The notes under the pieces were generated by a model that searched no databases, was not told where the DNA came from, and saw only the letters and a program-made list of their open reading frames with translations. From Bacillota bacterium (GTDB taxonomy: Bacteria; Bacillota; Dethiobacteria; DTU022), in contig JAAZHP010000309.1 in NCBI GenBank assembly GCA_012510625.1, positions 1 to 5,595 on the forward strand: DNA of 5,595 bases, read 5' to 3'. Position 1 is the stretch's first letter. Every line of letters starts with the position of its first letter. Position numbers and translations under genes: made by a program. Below are positions 1 through 5,595 of the stretch, one piece after another.

Positions 1-325
1 CACGCTTAGGTACATCGGCCGGTCGTGATACTTGAGGCGGTTATAGATGGAAGAGCGGCCCAAGGCGGAGGTGGTGGTGATCATGGCCAGCTGCCCGTCG
101 TGGCGGGAGCCGCTGATCGTCGACCGCTTGTCCCCGGTACTTTTCACGGAATGCCTGCCGCACTTCGTTGCTGGCGGCGAGCATGGCCACCAGCTTTCCC
201 CCCAGCAGATAGCTGTACGGCGGCACCGCCCCCAGGATAAAGGCATCCATCACATGCTTCAAGCGCTCTCTTCGCTTTTCAACGGTCCATCCCACCCACT
301 CATCCCTGGCCTTCACGCTGAACAC
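1..325 (-). pseudogene. DUF4338 (Druantia DruA-like) protein, 5'-truncated and frameshifted, running off the left edge
   Basis: Reading leftward from GTG at 325, the protein shows the RDEWVGW block, then VMDAFILGAVPPYSYLLGGK and an AFREKYRG segment, which I recognise from DUF4338/DruA-like proteins. The frame is then lost near position 121-125. In another frame, codons 120 down to 1 continue the family without a stop: TISGSRHDGQLAMITTTSAL, then a GRSSIYNRLK block and RPMYLSV. Dropping one base of the CC at 124-125 restores RGQASTISG, so a single-base insertion (or a sequencing error) explains the break. Family members usually have well over 100 residues before the RDxWIGW block. Here homology stops at about 325 and an in-frame TAA lies 33 nt upstream, so the N-terminal part is missing. 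The first 300 nt are about 62% GC, far above the AT-rich DNA beside it. The role of stand-alone DUF4338 proteins is unclear to me; DruA belongs to Druantia anti-phage systems. Family call fairly sure, pseudogene status likely. Confidence 0.75.
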
Positions 326-377
326 CGCTAATTTTCTTCTTATTGCAACAATTTCCTTTTATTTCTCTTAAATAATA

Positions 378-398
378 AAACAGGCTTGTAGCCTGTTT
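378..398 (-). terminator. Rho-independent terminator of the methyltransferase-helicase-vsr operon
   Basis: A perfect 9-bp inverted repeat, AAACAGGCT / AGCCTGTTT, with a 3-nt loop. Read on the minus strand, the stem is followed by the T-rich tail TTTTATTATTT. It lies 90 nt past the vsr stop codon and before the DUF4338 fragment, so it would end the operon transcript. The tail on the plus strand is weak, so it is mainly a minus-strand terminator. Confidence 0.75.
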
Positions 399-431
399 CT
401 AATATTCCGGCTTTTACCCGGTAAATTAGAA
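397..431 (-). repeat. Imperfect hairpin just upstream of the terminator
   Basis: TTCTAAT (397-403) pairs with ATTAGAA (425-431), and inside it CCGG (407-410) pairs with CCGG (418-421), with two mismatches between the stems and a 7-nt loop. In the minus-strand transcript it forms immediately before the terminator stem and shares only two bases with it. It could be a 3'-end stabilising stem; no function is shown by the sequence. Confidence 0.4.
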
Positions 432-488
432 TGGAAAACCTGTTATCAAAAAGATTGGCCCTAATACTCGTTCCTGATACCTGAATTA

Positions 489-914
489 TTACTTCTCTTT
501 TAATTCTTCGGCCTCCTTGAAAGCCTTTGATATTTTATCATGCCATTTTCCATCTTTTAGTTCATGTTGCCAAATACGGACAACTATCCAACCTTTTTCT
601 TCCAAAGTCTGGTTGACCAAGCGGTCTCTTGCTTTGTTTTTTTCAATTTTTCTTATCCAAAACTCGGTGTTTGTTTCGGGTACTTGTCCAAGTGTAGGAT
701 GTCCGTGCCAAAATTCACCGTCAACAAACACTGCAATCTTCTTTTTGGGAAACACAAAGTCGGGGCTTCCAAAAAGGCGGTAGTTTCTGCGCCAACCTTT
801 AAAACCGTTTGCACGGAATAGTGATGCCAATTTCTCCTCAGTAGCACGGTTGCCTTTACTACGAACCCGGGACATGATTTCGGAACGCTTTTCTTTAGAA
901 AATACATCAGCCAC
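489..914 (-). CDS. vsr: Vsr-family (very short patch repair) endonuclease, cysteine-free variant
   Basis: A 141-residue protein of the Vsr family, whose E. coli member nicks next to T:G mismatches left by 5-methylcytosine deamination. The family order is visible: ADVFSKEKRSEIMS at the N-terminus, E26 or E27 in the ATEEKL helix, the GSPDFVF core with probable catalytic D52, VFVDGEFWHGH (residues 63-72), the TNTEFWIRKIEKN helix (83-95) and GWIVVRIWQHEL (108-119). GTG at 914 is chosen as the start because GGAGGT ends 7 nt upstream and the protein then begins M-A-D-V like E. coli Vsr; the TTG at 920 is only 1 nt from that site. The protein has no cysteine. The positions of the E. coli zinc ligands Cys66, Cys73 and Cys117 are Glu, Thr and His here, and only the His71 equivalent remains. 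Vsr proteins with DGEFWHG are common in some bacteria, so this is a variant rather than decay. It is the last gene of the operon, 33 nt after the helicase. It might instead act as the restriction nuclease of the locus. Confidence 0.88.
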   Translation of the reverse strand: MADVFSKEKRSEIMSRVRSKGNRATEEKLASLFRANGFKGWRRNYRLFGSPDFVFPKKKIAVFVDGEFWHGHPTLGQVPETNTEFWIRKIEKNKARDRLVNQTLEEKGWIVVRIWQHELKDGKWHDKISKAFKEAEELKEK

Positions 915-921
915 GACCAAT

Positions 922-927
922 ACCTCC
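922..927 (-). promoter_or_regulatory. Ribosome binding site that sets the GTG start of vsr
   Basis: GGAGGT on the minus strand, 7 nt before GTG at 914, in the 33-nt gap after the helicase stop. The spacing fits GTG 914 and rules against the in-frame TTG at 920. Confidence 0.75.
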
Positions 928-947
928 AGGATTGTGCATTTTATATT

Positions 948-3900
948 TTATAGCCGCACCATTCCGCAAATGCCTGTAAAGTCACATGATTTACAACGGT
1001 CTTCACCGGCTCGCCCAGGTTTAAATGGACCGCATTTAAACTTTCTATCGCGAATAGCCATGGCAGTATTGACTACAACCTTCTTGGCCTCCTCAATAGA
1101 TTGGGAATCTAAAGAGACAACCAATTCATCTTTTTCACCTTTGCTACGGTCGGCACCCAAATAACGTACCAAACCCTTGTCCGGTTCATATTGAAGTTCC
1201 TTTTTGGCGGCGACGGCATATATTCCGAGCTGAAGCCTCATCTCGTCCTCATCAAGCTGTTGGTGCTTGTCGGATTCCAGATCTCCGGACTTAAAGTCAA
1301 TCAAAGTCACCCGTGGCGGATCGTCTCGACGTACAATATCTATAGCTCCACTTATTAAAGCACCGCCATTACCATCCTCGTATTCGACAAGTGTCTCAAA
1401 CTCTTTTTCCGGTTCAAATGTCAATTCACGCAGCTCTTCAGCATAATGCTGAATATAATCCGCCACGATCTGAACTCCCTTGCGTCTCATATTCTCCGCC
1501 GGTTCACCCGTTGTATAACGTAGGTAAAAAAAACCGCTCTCTATCAGCGATTTAATTCCCTCTTCAAGTTTGGCTCTGTTTTTGGCAAGTTCAGCCCAAT
1601 AGGCGGGATTGGAGTGAACGACACGAAGCAAATTGTGGATACCCCTGCCATAGCCAAAAGCCTGGTCTATTGTCGGTGAAAAACCGAGAACTTTTCTAAG
1701 ATAAAAATCATGGGGGCATCCCAAGTAATAACGCAGATCGGAAAAAGAAGTGAACAATTGTTCTTCCCGTTTATATTCCAATGGAGCATGGCGAATTTCA
1801 TTAAGAAGTTTGCCTACGTCATCGGTAACCGTTCCACCCGATTCCGCAACAATGCTCTCCAACTCATGAATAAATCTTGATCTCTTCTCACCGGATCGGC
1901 TGATTACCAAAAACCTTTCAGCTCTGGTAAGGGCAACGTACATTAAACGTCTTTCACCGTCATAATTATCATTATCTGAAAGACCGTCAATATCTATTTC
2001 AGCAACTATGTCTCCTGAAAGTGGCACTTTCACCGCTTTGCGGGCATACGAGCTAGGGAAACGATTTGCACAAACATCCGCCAAAAAAACAGCGGCGAAT
2101 TCAAGACCCTTTGCAGCATGGATTGTGCTGATGGTAACAGCATTTGGTTTAACAATCAAAGGTTGCTCAGGCGTACGACCGCCTTCTGCTCCGTACTGAT
2201 AAAGACCGATAATTTGCCACTTGTAATCGTCAACACTGGTCCATCCCGGTGTTTCAATACCTGTAACCAGACTGCTCAAAGTCCCCAAGTGAAACATGGC
2301 GGCTTCACTTCTGCCTTCACACGTATCCCATCTATAAACTTCCGCCTCGGAAAGCAACCAGTGAAAAATCTGCTGTGGAAAAACCCGTCGAAGAAGCCGT
2401 CTGCTTAATAGAAACTCGCGAAGTTTATGGGTTCGAAATGCACTCACGTCATCGGCATTAAAAAATCGATTATCAAATATTCTCTCCTTAAGCGCTTCGG
2501 CAGCAAAATAAAGCCGGTCTTCCGCCTCGCGGCTGAGTGAAAGCCCCGATCGCCTTAAAAGCCGCGCCGATTCTCGTAGAACAGGTTCGGGCTCCGGAGT
2601 ACAACCAAGAACACTTCTTATTCTATTGGGCAGACTTTTCGAATCATGTGGCGAACCGTAGAATTGTTCAACTCCTGCCGAAATGGCAAGAGCCGCTATG
2701 AAGAAAAGGACCTCGGGCTGCGAAAACAAATCCGGCCCTCCTCGGACAACCGAGGGTATACCGGCGTCTTCCAACACTTCCATATAGGTACGCACATCTC
2801 TTGAAGAACGGACCAAAATCGCAATATCTGAAAGAGCAAGACCTCTATAAGTGCCGTCGCGTTTATCATGCCGGGCTCCTTCAACTTCCGAAGGTACTAT
2901 CGCTCGAATTGCCCGAGCAATCCAGGCCGCTTCTTCTTTACGTTCTTTGAAATTTACCAGAGCAACATGAGAGGGATGCATATCCACACGGTCGGCTTTA
3001 CCATGTCGCATAAACGGCGTTGTCATACCGGCCGCAGGAGTTATCGTCTCGGACCACCTGTTGGCAATCTTAATTATTCGGGGTGTTGAACGAAAATTTT
3101 CCCGTAAATCGACAACTTCAGAATGAGGATCCTCCTTGAATTGATTCCACATCTTACCGATAATTTCAACCTTGGCGCCTCGAAAACCATAAATTGACTG
3201 GCGATGATCTCCAACGGCGGTAAGGTACCCATAGTCCCCTGTCAAAACACGGATAATATCCAACTGAACCGAGTTTATATCCTGAACCTCGTCAACCACC
3301 AAGTGTATTTGTTGCGCCTTCAACGATTCCATCAGTTCTGTATCTTCTTTTAATCTGGATAAAAACTCAGTCTGACTGGTACTAAAGTCAAGAAATCGCC
3401 TGCACCGAAGATAAGAATAGTATCTGGCAGCCGAGACGGCAAAAGCTTTCGCTGCTCTATCATTGCCAACTTGTGTAAGCAGGCGTGCCTTTTTACACCA
3501 TTCCTTTTCTTCAGGACCCAGGCGGAAGGGAGGCGTTTCGGAAGGCAGTTCTATTATAAAGCGATTATGCTCATGAAGTTGATCGTATGCCGTAATGAAT
3601 TGTTCAATGGTATCAGATTGTGACCCCCTCAGTGCTGAACGAAGGCCGTTTAACCCAAGAATATTATTAAAACCGCGTAATATTAAAGCCATTCTGGCGG
3701 CTTCATCAAGAATATCGTAATTATGATAAATATCCGGCCAGAAATCCCGCAGCTTGGCCAAACAGAAACCATGAATCGTACCCACGTACATCCCGCCCAA
3801 GCTAATATCCTCGTCCGGTGGGGTAATTTCACCAATCCAATACCTGATTCTAAACTTCATTTCTTCGGCTGCCTTCTCGGTAAACGTAAAAGCCACAATA

Positions 3901-4079
3901 CTTTCTTTGGGAACGTTCTTCACCCCGACCCACCATGCGATACGCCTGGCCATTACTTCAGTCTTGCCTGAACCAGCACCGGCCACAACCAAGACCCTGC
4001 GTTTCTCCGATTGTACCGCTTTGGATTGATCCGGTGTCAAGTCACGCAACAACCGTTCTCTAATCTGCTCTTTATTCAA
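948..4079 (-). CDS. UvrD/AddA-type SF1 helicase fused to a C-terminal RecB/AddB-like PD-(D/E)XK nuclease with Fe-S cysteines
   Basis: A 1043-residue ATP-dependent helicase-nuclease (numbering from TTG 4079). Helicase motifs are all intact: Q-motif region DLTPDQ near 13-18, Walker A AGAGSGKT 33-40, Ia FTFTEKAAEEM 64-74, GTIHGFC 100-106, motif II VVDEVQD 261-267, III GDHRQSIYGFRGA 290-302, IV RENFRS 326-331, V STIHAAKGLEF 651-661, VI YVALTRAE 714-721. From about 775 a nuclease domain follows: C788, H815, GAID with D914, DFK with D928 and K930, and Q950/Y954. The end carries CxxCxxxxxC (C1029, C1032, C1038). C788 plus this triplet matches the 4Fe-4S arrangement of AddB- and Cas4-type nucleases. 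It should unwind and degrade DNA, 3' to 5' by family, in the cytoplasm. The start is TTG because GGAGGT lies 7 nt upstream and 17 nt separate it from the methyltransferase stop. An in-frame ATG at 4139 would add 20 residues and overlap the methyltransferase. Its partners suggest defence or repair of modified DNA; its exact substrate is unknown. Confidence 0.93.
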   Translation of the reverse strand: MNKEQIRERLLRDLTPDQSKAVQSEKRRVLVVAGAGSGKTEVMARRIAWWVGVKNVPKESIVAFTFTEKAAEEMKFRIRYWIGEITPPDEDISLGGMYVGTIHGFCLAKLRDFWPDIYHNYDILDEAARMALILRGFNNILGLNGLRSALRGSQSDTIEQFITAYDQLHEHNRFIIELPSETPPFRLGPEEKEWCKKARLLTQVGNDRAAKAFAVSAARYYSYLRCRRFLDFSTSQTEFLSRLKEDTELMESLKAQQIHLVVDEVQDINSVQLDIIRVLTGDYGYLTAVGDHRQSIYGFRGAKVEIIGKMWNQFKEDPHSEVVDLRENFRSTPRIIKIANRWSETITPAAGMTTPFMRHGKADRVDMHPSHVALVNFKERKEEAAWIARAIRAIVPSEVEGARHDKRDGTYRGLALSDIAILVRSSRDVRTYMEVLEDAGIPSVVRGGPDLFSQPEVLFFIAALAISAGVEQFYGSPHDSKSLPNRIRSVLGCTPEPEPVLRESARLLRRSGLSLSREAEDRLYFAAEALKERIFDNRFFNADDVSAFRTHKLREFLLSRRLLRRVFPQQIFHWLLSEAEVYRWDTCEGRSEAAMFHLGTLSSLVTGIETPGWTSVDDYKWQIIGLYQYGAEGGRTPEQPLIVKPNAVTISTIHAAKGLEFAAVFLADVCANRFPSSYARKAVKVPLSGDIVAEIDIDGLSDNDNYDGERRLMYVALTRAERFLVISRSGEKRSRFIHELESIVAESGGTVTDDVGKLLNEIRHAPLEYKREEQLFTSFSDLRYYLGCPHDFYLRKVLGFSPTIDQAFGYGRGIHNLLRVVHSNPAYWAELAKNRAKLEEGIKSLIESGFFYLRYTTGEPAENMRRKGVQIVADYIQHYAEELRELTFEPEKEFETLVEYEDGNGGALISGAIDIVRRDDPPRVTLIDFKSGDLESDKHQQLDEDEMRLQLGIYAVAAKKELQYEPDKGLVRYLGADRSKGEKDELVVSLDSQSIEEAKKVVVNTAMAIRDRKFKCGPFKPGRAGEDRCKSCDFTGICGMVRL

Positions 4080-4086
4080 AACAAAA

Positions 4087-4092
4087 ACCTCC
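4087..4092 (-). promoter_or_regulatory. Ribosome binding site that sets the TTG start of the helicase-nuclease
   Basis: GGAGGT on the minus strand sits between the methyltransferase stop (4097) and TTG at 4079, with a 7-nt spacer, the same motif and spacing as for vsr. I see no comparable site before the alternative ATG at 4139, which would lie inside the methyltransferase gene. Confidence 0.7.
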
Positions 4093-4096
4093 AAAT

Positions 4097-5155
4097 CTAT
4101 ACTTGCTGATTGGAGTAAATCGCTTGCTTTATCGAACATGCATGGGCTTTTATAAAAGGCGGAGGCAAAGCATTGCCAATCATTAAAGCTATTGCGGATT
4201 TGCTGGTCCTAATCGGAAACTTATAGTCAGGCGGGAACCCCTGCAACAAGGACGCTTCACGCATAGTAATGGCTCTGTTCTCAACAGGATGCAAGAATCT
4301 TCCTTTGGAGGGGTTAAAACAACCGCCTGTAATAGTTGGTGCCACATCGTCCCAGGCCATACGGCCATAGACATCCTTAAAACCGTTGCATCGTTTATGA
4401 CATTCTAACTGTTTTTCTTCCGGCAAGTCGGTACGGCTACCGCCGTCTGGCGGAATCATTGCTATTTTTTCCATTACCCGGGCAGTTCGTTTCTCACCCA
4501 TGTCATGCAAAGGATCACCGCTTTCACCTGCTTTGGGCAAATGTCCTATTGCTTGGCGTACCGTAACACGCTCCGCGGCAACATTGGCAAAAGGTATTTT
4601 GAAACCATAGCCTGCAATGTATATTAACCTTCGCCTTCGCTGGGGAACACCATAATTTGCGGCATCCAAAATATCATACTTATCCAAATAACCCAGTTGT
4701 TTCATTCGTTCGCAGAAATAAAAAAATATTTCATCCTTAGACAAACCGGGAACGTTTTCAAACATTACAGCCTTCGGCATAAGTAATTCCACAAACCTAA
4801 GAAATTCCAACAAAAGGTCATTTCTGGGGTCATCGATATTTAAAGCGCCGTTGAGCGTACGTACCGAAGAAAACCCTTGACAAGGAGGACACCCCGCCAA
4901 CAAATCAAGTTTGCCTGGCTCCAAACCAAGTTCTTCCATAAACTTATCTGCTTTAATATCTCTAATATCTTCGGCATACAATTTAACTTCGGGATGATTT
5001 TCATAATACGTAAGAATAGACAGTGGATCGTTGTCAACGGCGGCAATTACTTTAAAGCCTGCCTGCTTTAACCCGGTCGTCAATCCGCCACAACCACAGT
5101 AAAGATCAACAGCAATTGGATTCCAATTATCGTTAATAACTTTGGATTCTGTCAT
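4097..5155 (-). CDS. DNA (cytosine-5-)-methyltransferase, Dcm-like
   Basis: A 352-residue enzyme that transfers a methyl group from S-adenosylmethionine to carbon 5 of cytosine in a specific DNA site. All core motifs are present in order: motif I DLYCGCGGLTTGL (17-29, SAM binding), the acidic D41 of motif II, motif IV GCPPCQGFS (88-96) with catalytic Cys92, motif VI ENV (133-135) with the catalytic Glu, motif VIII QRRRRL (172-177), motif IX around REASLLQGFP (299-308) and motif X IGNALPPP (326-333). The target recognition region, roughly 190-265, is short, so the enzyme is of the single-specificity type; the recognised site cannot be read from the sequence. The ATG start has GGAGAG 6 nt upstream. 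It is the first gene of the operon, followed 17 nt later by the helicase-nuclease and then vsr. It probably supplies the protective mark of the locus. Length is normal and nothing looks damaged. Confidence 0.96.
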   Translation of the reverse strand: MTESKVINDNWNPIAVDLYCGCGGLTTGLKQAGFKVIAAVDNDPLSILTYYENHPEVKLYAEDIRDIKADKFMEELGLEPGKLDLLAGCPPCQGFSSVRTLNGALNIDDPRNDLLLEFLRFVELLMPKAVMFENVPGLSKDEIFFYFCERMKQLGYLDKYDILDAANYGVPQRRRRLIYIAGYGFKIPFANVAAERVTVRQAIGHLPKAGESGDPLHDMGEKRTARVMEKIAMIPPDGGSRTDLPEEKQLECHKRCNGFKDVYGRMAWDDVAPTITGGCFNPSKGRFLHPVENRAITMREASLLQGFPPDYKFPIRTSKSAIALMIGNALPPPFIKAHACSIKQAIYSNQQV

Positions 5156-5222
5156 TTTAATCTCTCCACATTTTCCGCTTCAATCATTTTTGCCCCTGTT
5201 TATCGTCGCATTATCCATCCGG

Positions 5223-5251
5223 GTTATAAGAGTAGGAAAGTAGACTAAGAA
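5223..5251 (-). promoter_or_regulatory. Candidate sigma-A-type promoter for the operon
   Basis: On the minus strand TTCTTA (5251-5246) and TATAAC (5228-5223) are separated by 17 nt. The -10 matches the consensus at five of six positions, but the -35 matches at only three. The predicted start would be near 5216, giving a leader of about 60 nt before the methyltransferase ATG. In AT-rich DNA such matches occur by chance. Confidence 0.3.
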
Positions 5252-5309
5252 TAATATTAGCCCTAGGACGGTAACTCCCTGCTGCCGCCATTAAATCGTC
5301 CCATACCAA

Positions 5310-5345
5310 TACTTTAATGATCAATTCCCAGCTTTTATTAAAGTA
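5310..5345. repeat. Perfect 9-bp inverted repeat, possible operator
   Basis: TACTTTAAT (5310-5318) and ATTAAAGTA (5337-5345) are exact reverse complements with an 18-nt spacer. The repeat lies about 155 nt upstream of the methyltransferase start and between two promoter-like sites. It could bind a dimeric regulator or form a stem in RNA. There is no T-run to suggest a terminator. A chance origin cannot be excluded in DNA this rich in AT. Confidence 0.4.
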
Positions 5346-5436
5346 CAACAAGTATGAAAAACCAAATCAAAAATTCTATAAGACGCACTGCAATAATAAA
5401 ACTAAAATCAAACGAATCACCAAGAACATAGAATAA

Positions 5437-5465
5437 TTTTTAGTCTTTTATGTTAATTACGTCAA
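5437..5465 (-). promoter_or_regulatory. Weak distal promoter candidate
   Basis: On the minus strand TTGACG (5465-5460) matches the -35 consensus at five of six positions. After 17 nt comes TAAAAA (5442-5437), a poor -10. If used, it would give a leader of about 275 nt that includes the inverted repeat at 5310-5345. Confidence 0.2.
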
Positions 5466-5595
5466 AAATTGGCACAATCCTGCATTTTCTATATTATTTT
5501 TCAATGTTAGCTCTTTTTTTGTTTATTGGACTAAAGAAAGGAATTCCTCGCCAGCGGTTGTAACCGTAAAGGGGTTTGCACAAATCCCTCTATTA

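Larger units (their letters stand above)
5156..5595. other. AT-rich leader region without a recognisable gene
   Basis: Both strands were read and no convincing coding region was found. On the plus strand one frame stays open from about 5437 to the right edge but has no usable start codon and a low-complexity T-rich beginning. Base composition is low in GC (25% in 5341-5400) and rises again toward 5540-5595, where another element may begin outside the window. The region holds the methyltransferase Shine-Dalgarno site, a perfect inverted repeat and weak promoter-like hexamers, listed separately. Confidence 0.6.

Noticed and set aside
850..1164. Plus-strand open frame of 104 codons across the vsr-helicase junction, and similar plus-strand frames elsewhere
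   Set aside because: They lie antisense to well-supported genes, show no family motifs and have no ribosome binding sites.
2860..2910. PSEVEG segment in the helicase with a CCTTC/GAAGG inverted pair, resembling a small in-frame palindromic repeat insertion
   Set aside because: Only one copy is present in the window and it lies in a normally variable region between helicase motifs, so an inserted repeat cannot be supported.
1..5155. Druantia system (DUF4338/DruA together with a cytosine methyltransferase, as type II has druM)
   Set aside because: The DUF4338 gene is truncated and frameshifted, lies beyond a terminator and in DNA of different composition, and no DruE-type helicase or other dru gene is present. 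The helicase here is SF1 with an AddB-like nuclease.
5263..5304. Minus-strand mini-ORF of 13 codons in the leader (MGRFNGGSRELPS)
   Set aside because: It has no Shine-Dalgarno site and is too short to judge; it could be a gene remnant or chance.
5373..5434. ATTCTAT / ATAGAAT inverted pair in the leader
   Set aside because: Only 7 bp, far apart and fully AT-biased, so expected by chance.
927..5482. An 11-bp inverted repeat, CAGGATTGTGC at 927-937 on the plus strand and at 5482-5472 on the minus strand, flanking two of the three genes
   Set aside because: By rough calculation several 11-bp matches are expected by chance in a window this long, and the left copy falls inside the operon, between the helicase and vsr, so it does not bound a unit.

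Overview
The window carries one compact minus-strand operon: a 5-methylcytosine DNA methyltransferase, then a large SF1 helicase fused to a RecB/AddB-like nuclease, then a small Vsr-type endonuclease. It is preceded by a roughly 440-nt AT-rich leader (right side) and closed by an intrinsic terminator (left side). Beyond the terminator, at the left edge, lies a broken fragment of a DUF4338 (Druantia DruA-like) gene.

Organism: this cannot be named from the sequence. Strong GGAGG-type Shine-Dalgarno sites, two non-ATG starts (TTG and GTG) placed 7 nt after such sites, moderate GC in the operon and AT-rich spacers fit a Gram-positive, clostridial-type bacterium. This is an inference with modest confidence.

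Layout, right to left in the direction of transcription: (1) 5156-5595, AT-rich leader with no gene, holding weak promoter candidates and a perfect 9-bp inverted repeat; (2) 4097-5155, cytosine-C5 methyltransferase with all core motifs; (3) after a 17-nt gap, the helicase-nuclease, whose best start is TTG at 4079 rather than the upstream in-frame ATG at 4139; (4) after a 33-nt gap, a cysteine-free Vsr-family nuclease starting at GTG 914; (5) a hairpin and a terminator at 378-431; (6) 1-325, a GC-rich DUF4338 fragment that lacks its N-terminal part and contains a one-base frameshift.

How the genes may work together: a C5 methyltransferase beside a Vsr-like nuclease is the classical Dcm/Vsr pairing, where Vsr repairs T:G mismatches produced by 5mC deamination. 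Here, however, a complete helicase with an iron-sulfur PD-(D/E)XK nuclease is inserted between them in the same transcription unit, and the Vsr protein has lost the cysteine zinc ligands. The set could therefore be a three-gene restriction-modification-like defence system (methyl mark, cutter, processive DNA degrader) or a modification-plus-repair cassette. The sharp base-composition change and the truncated DUF4338 gene at the left edge suggest that this is an accessory, rearranged locus.
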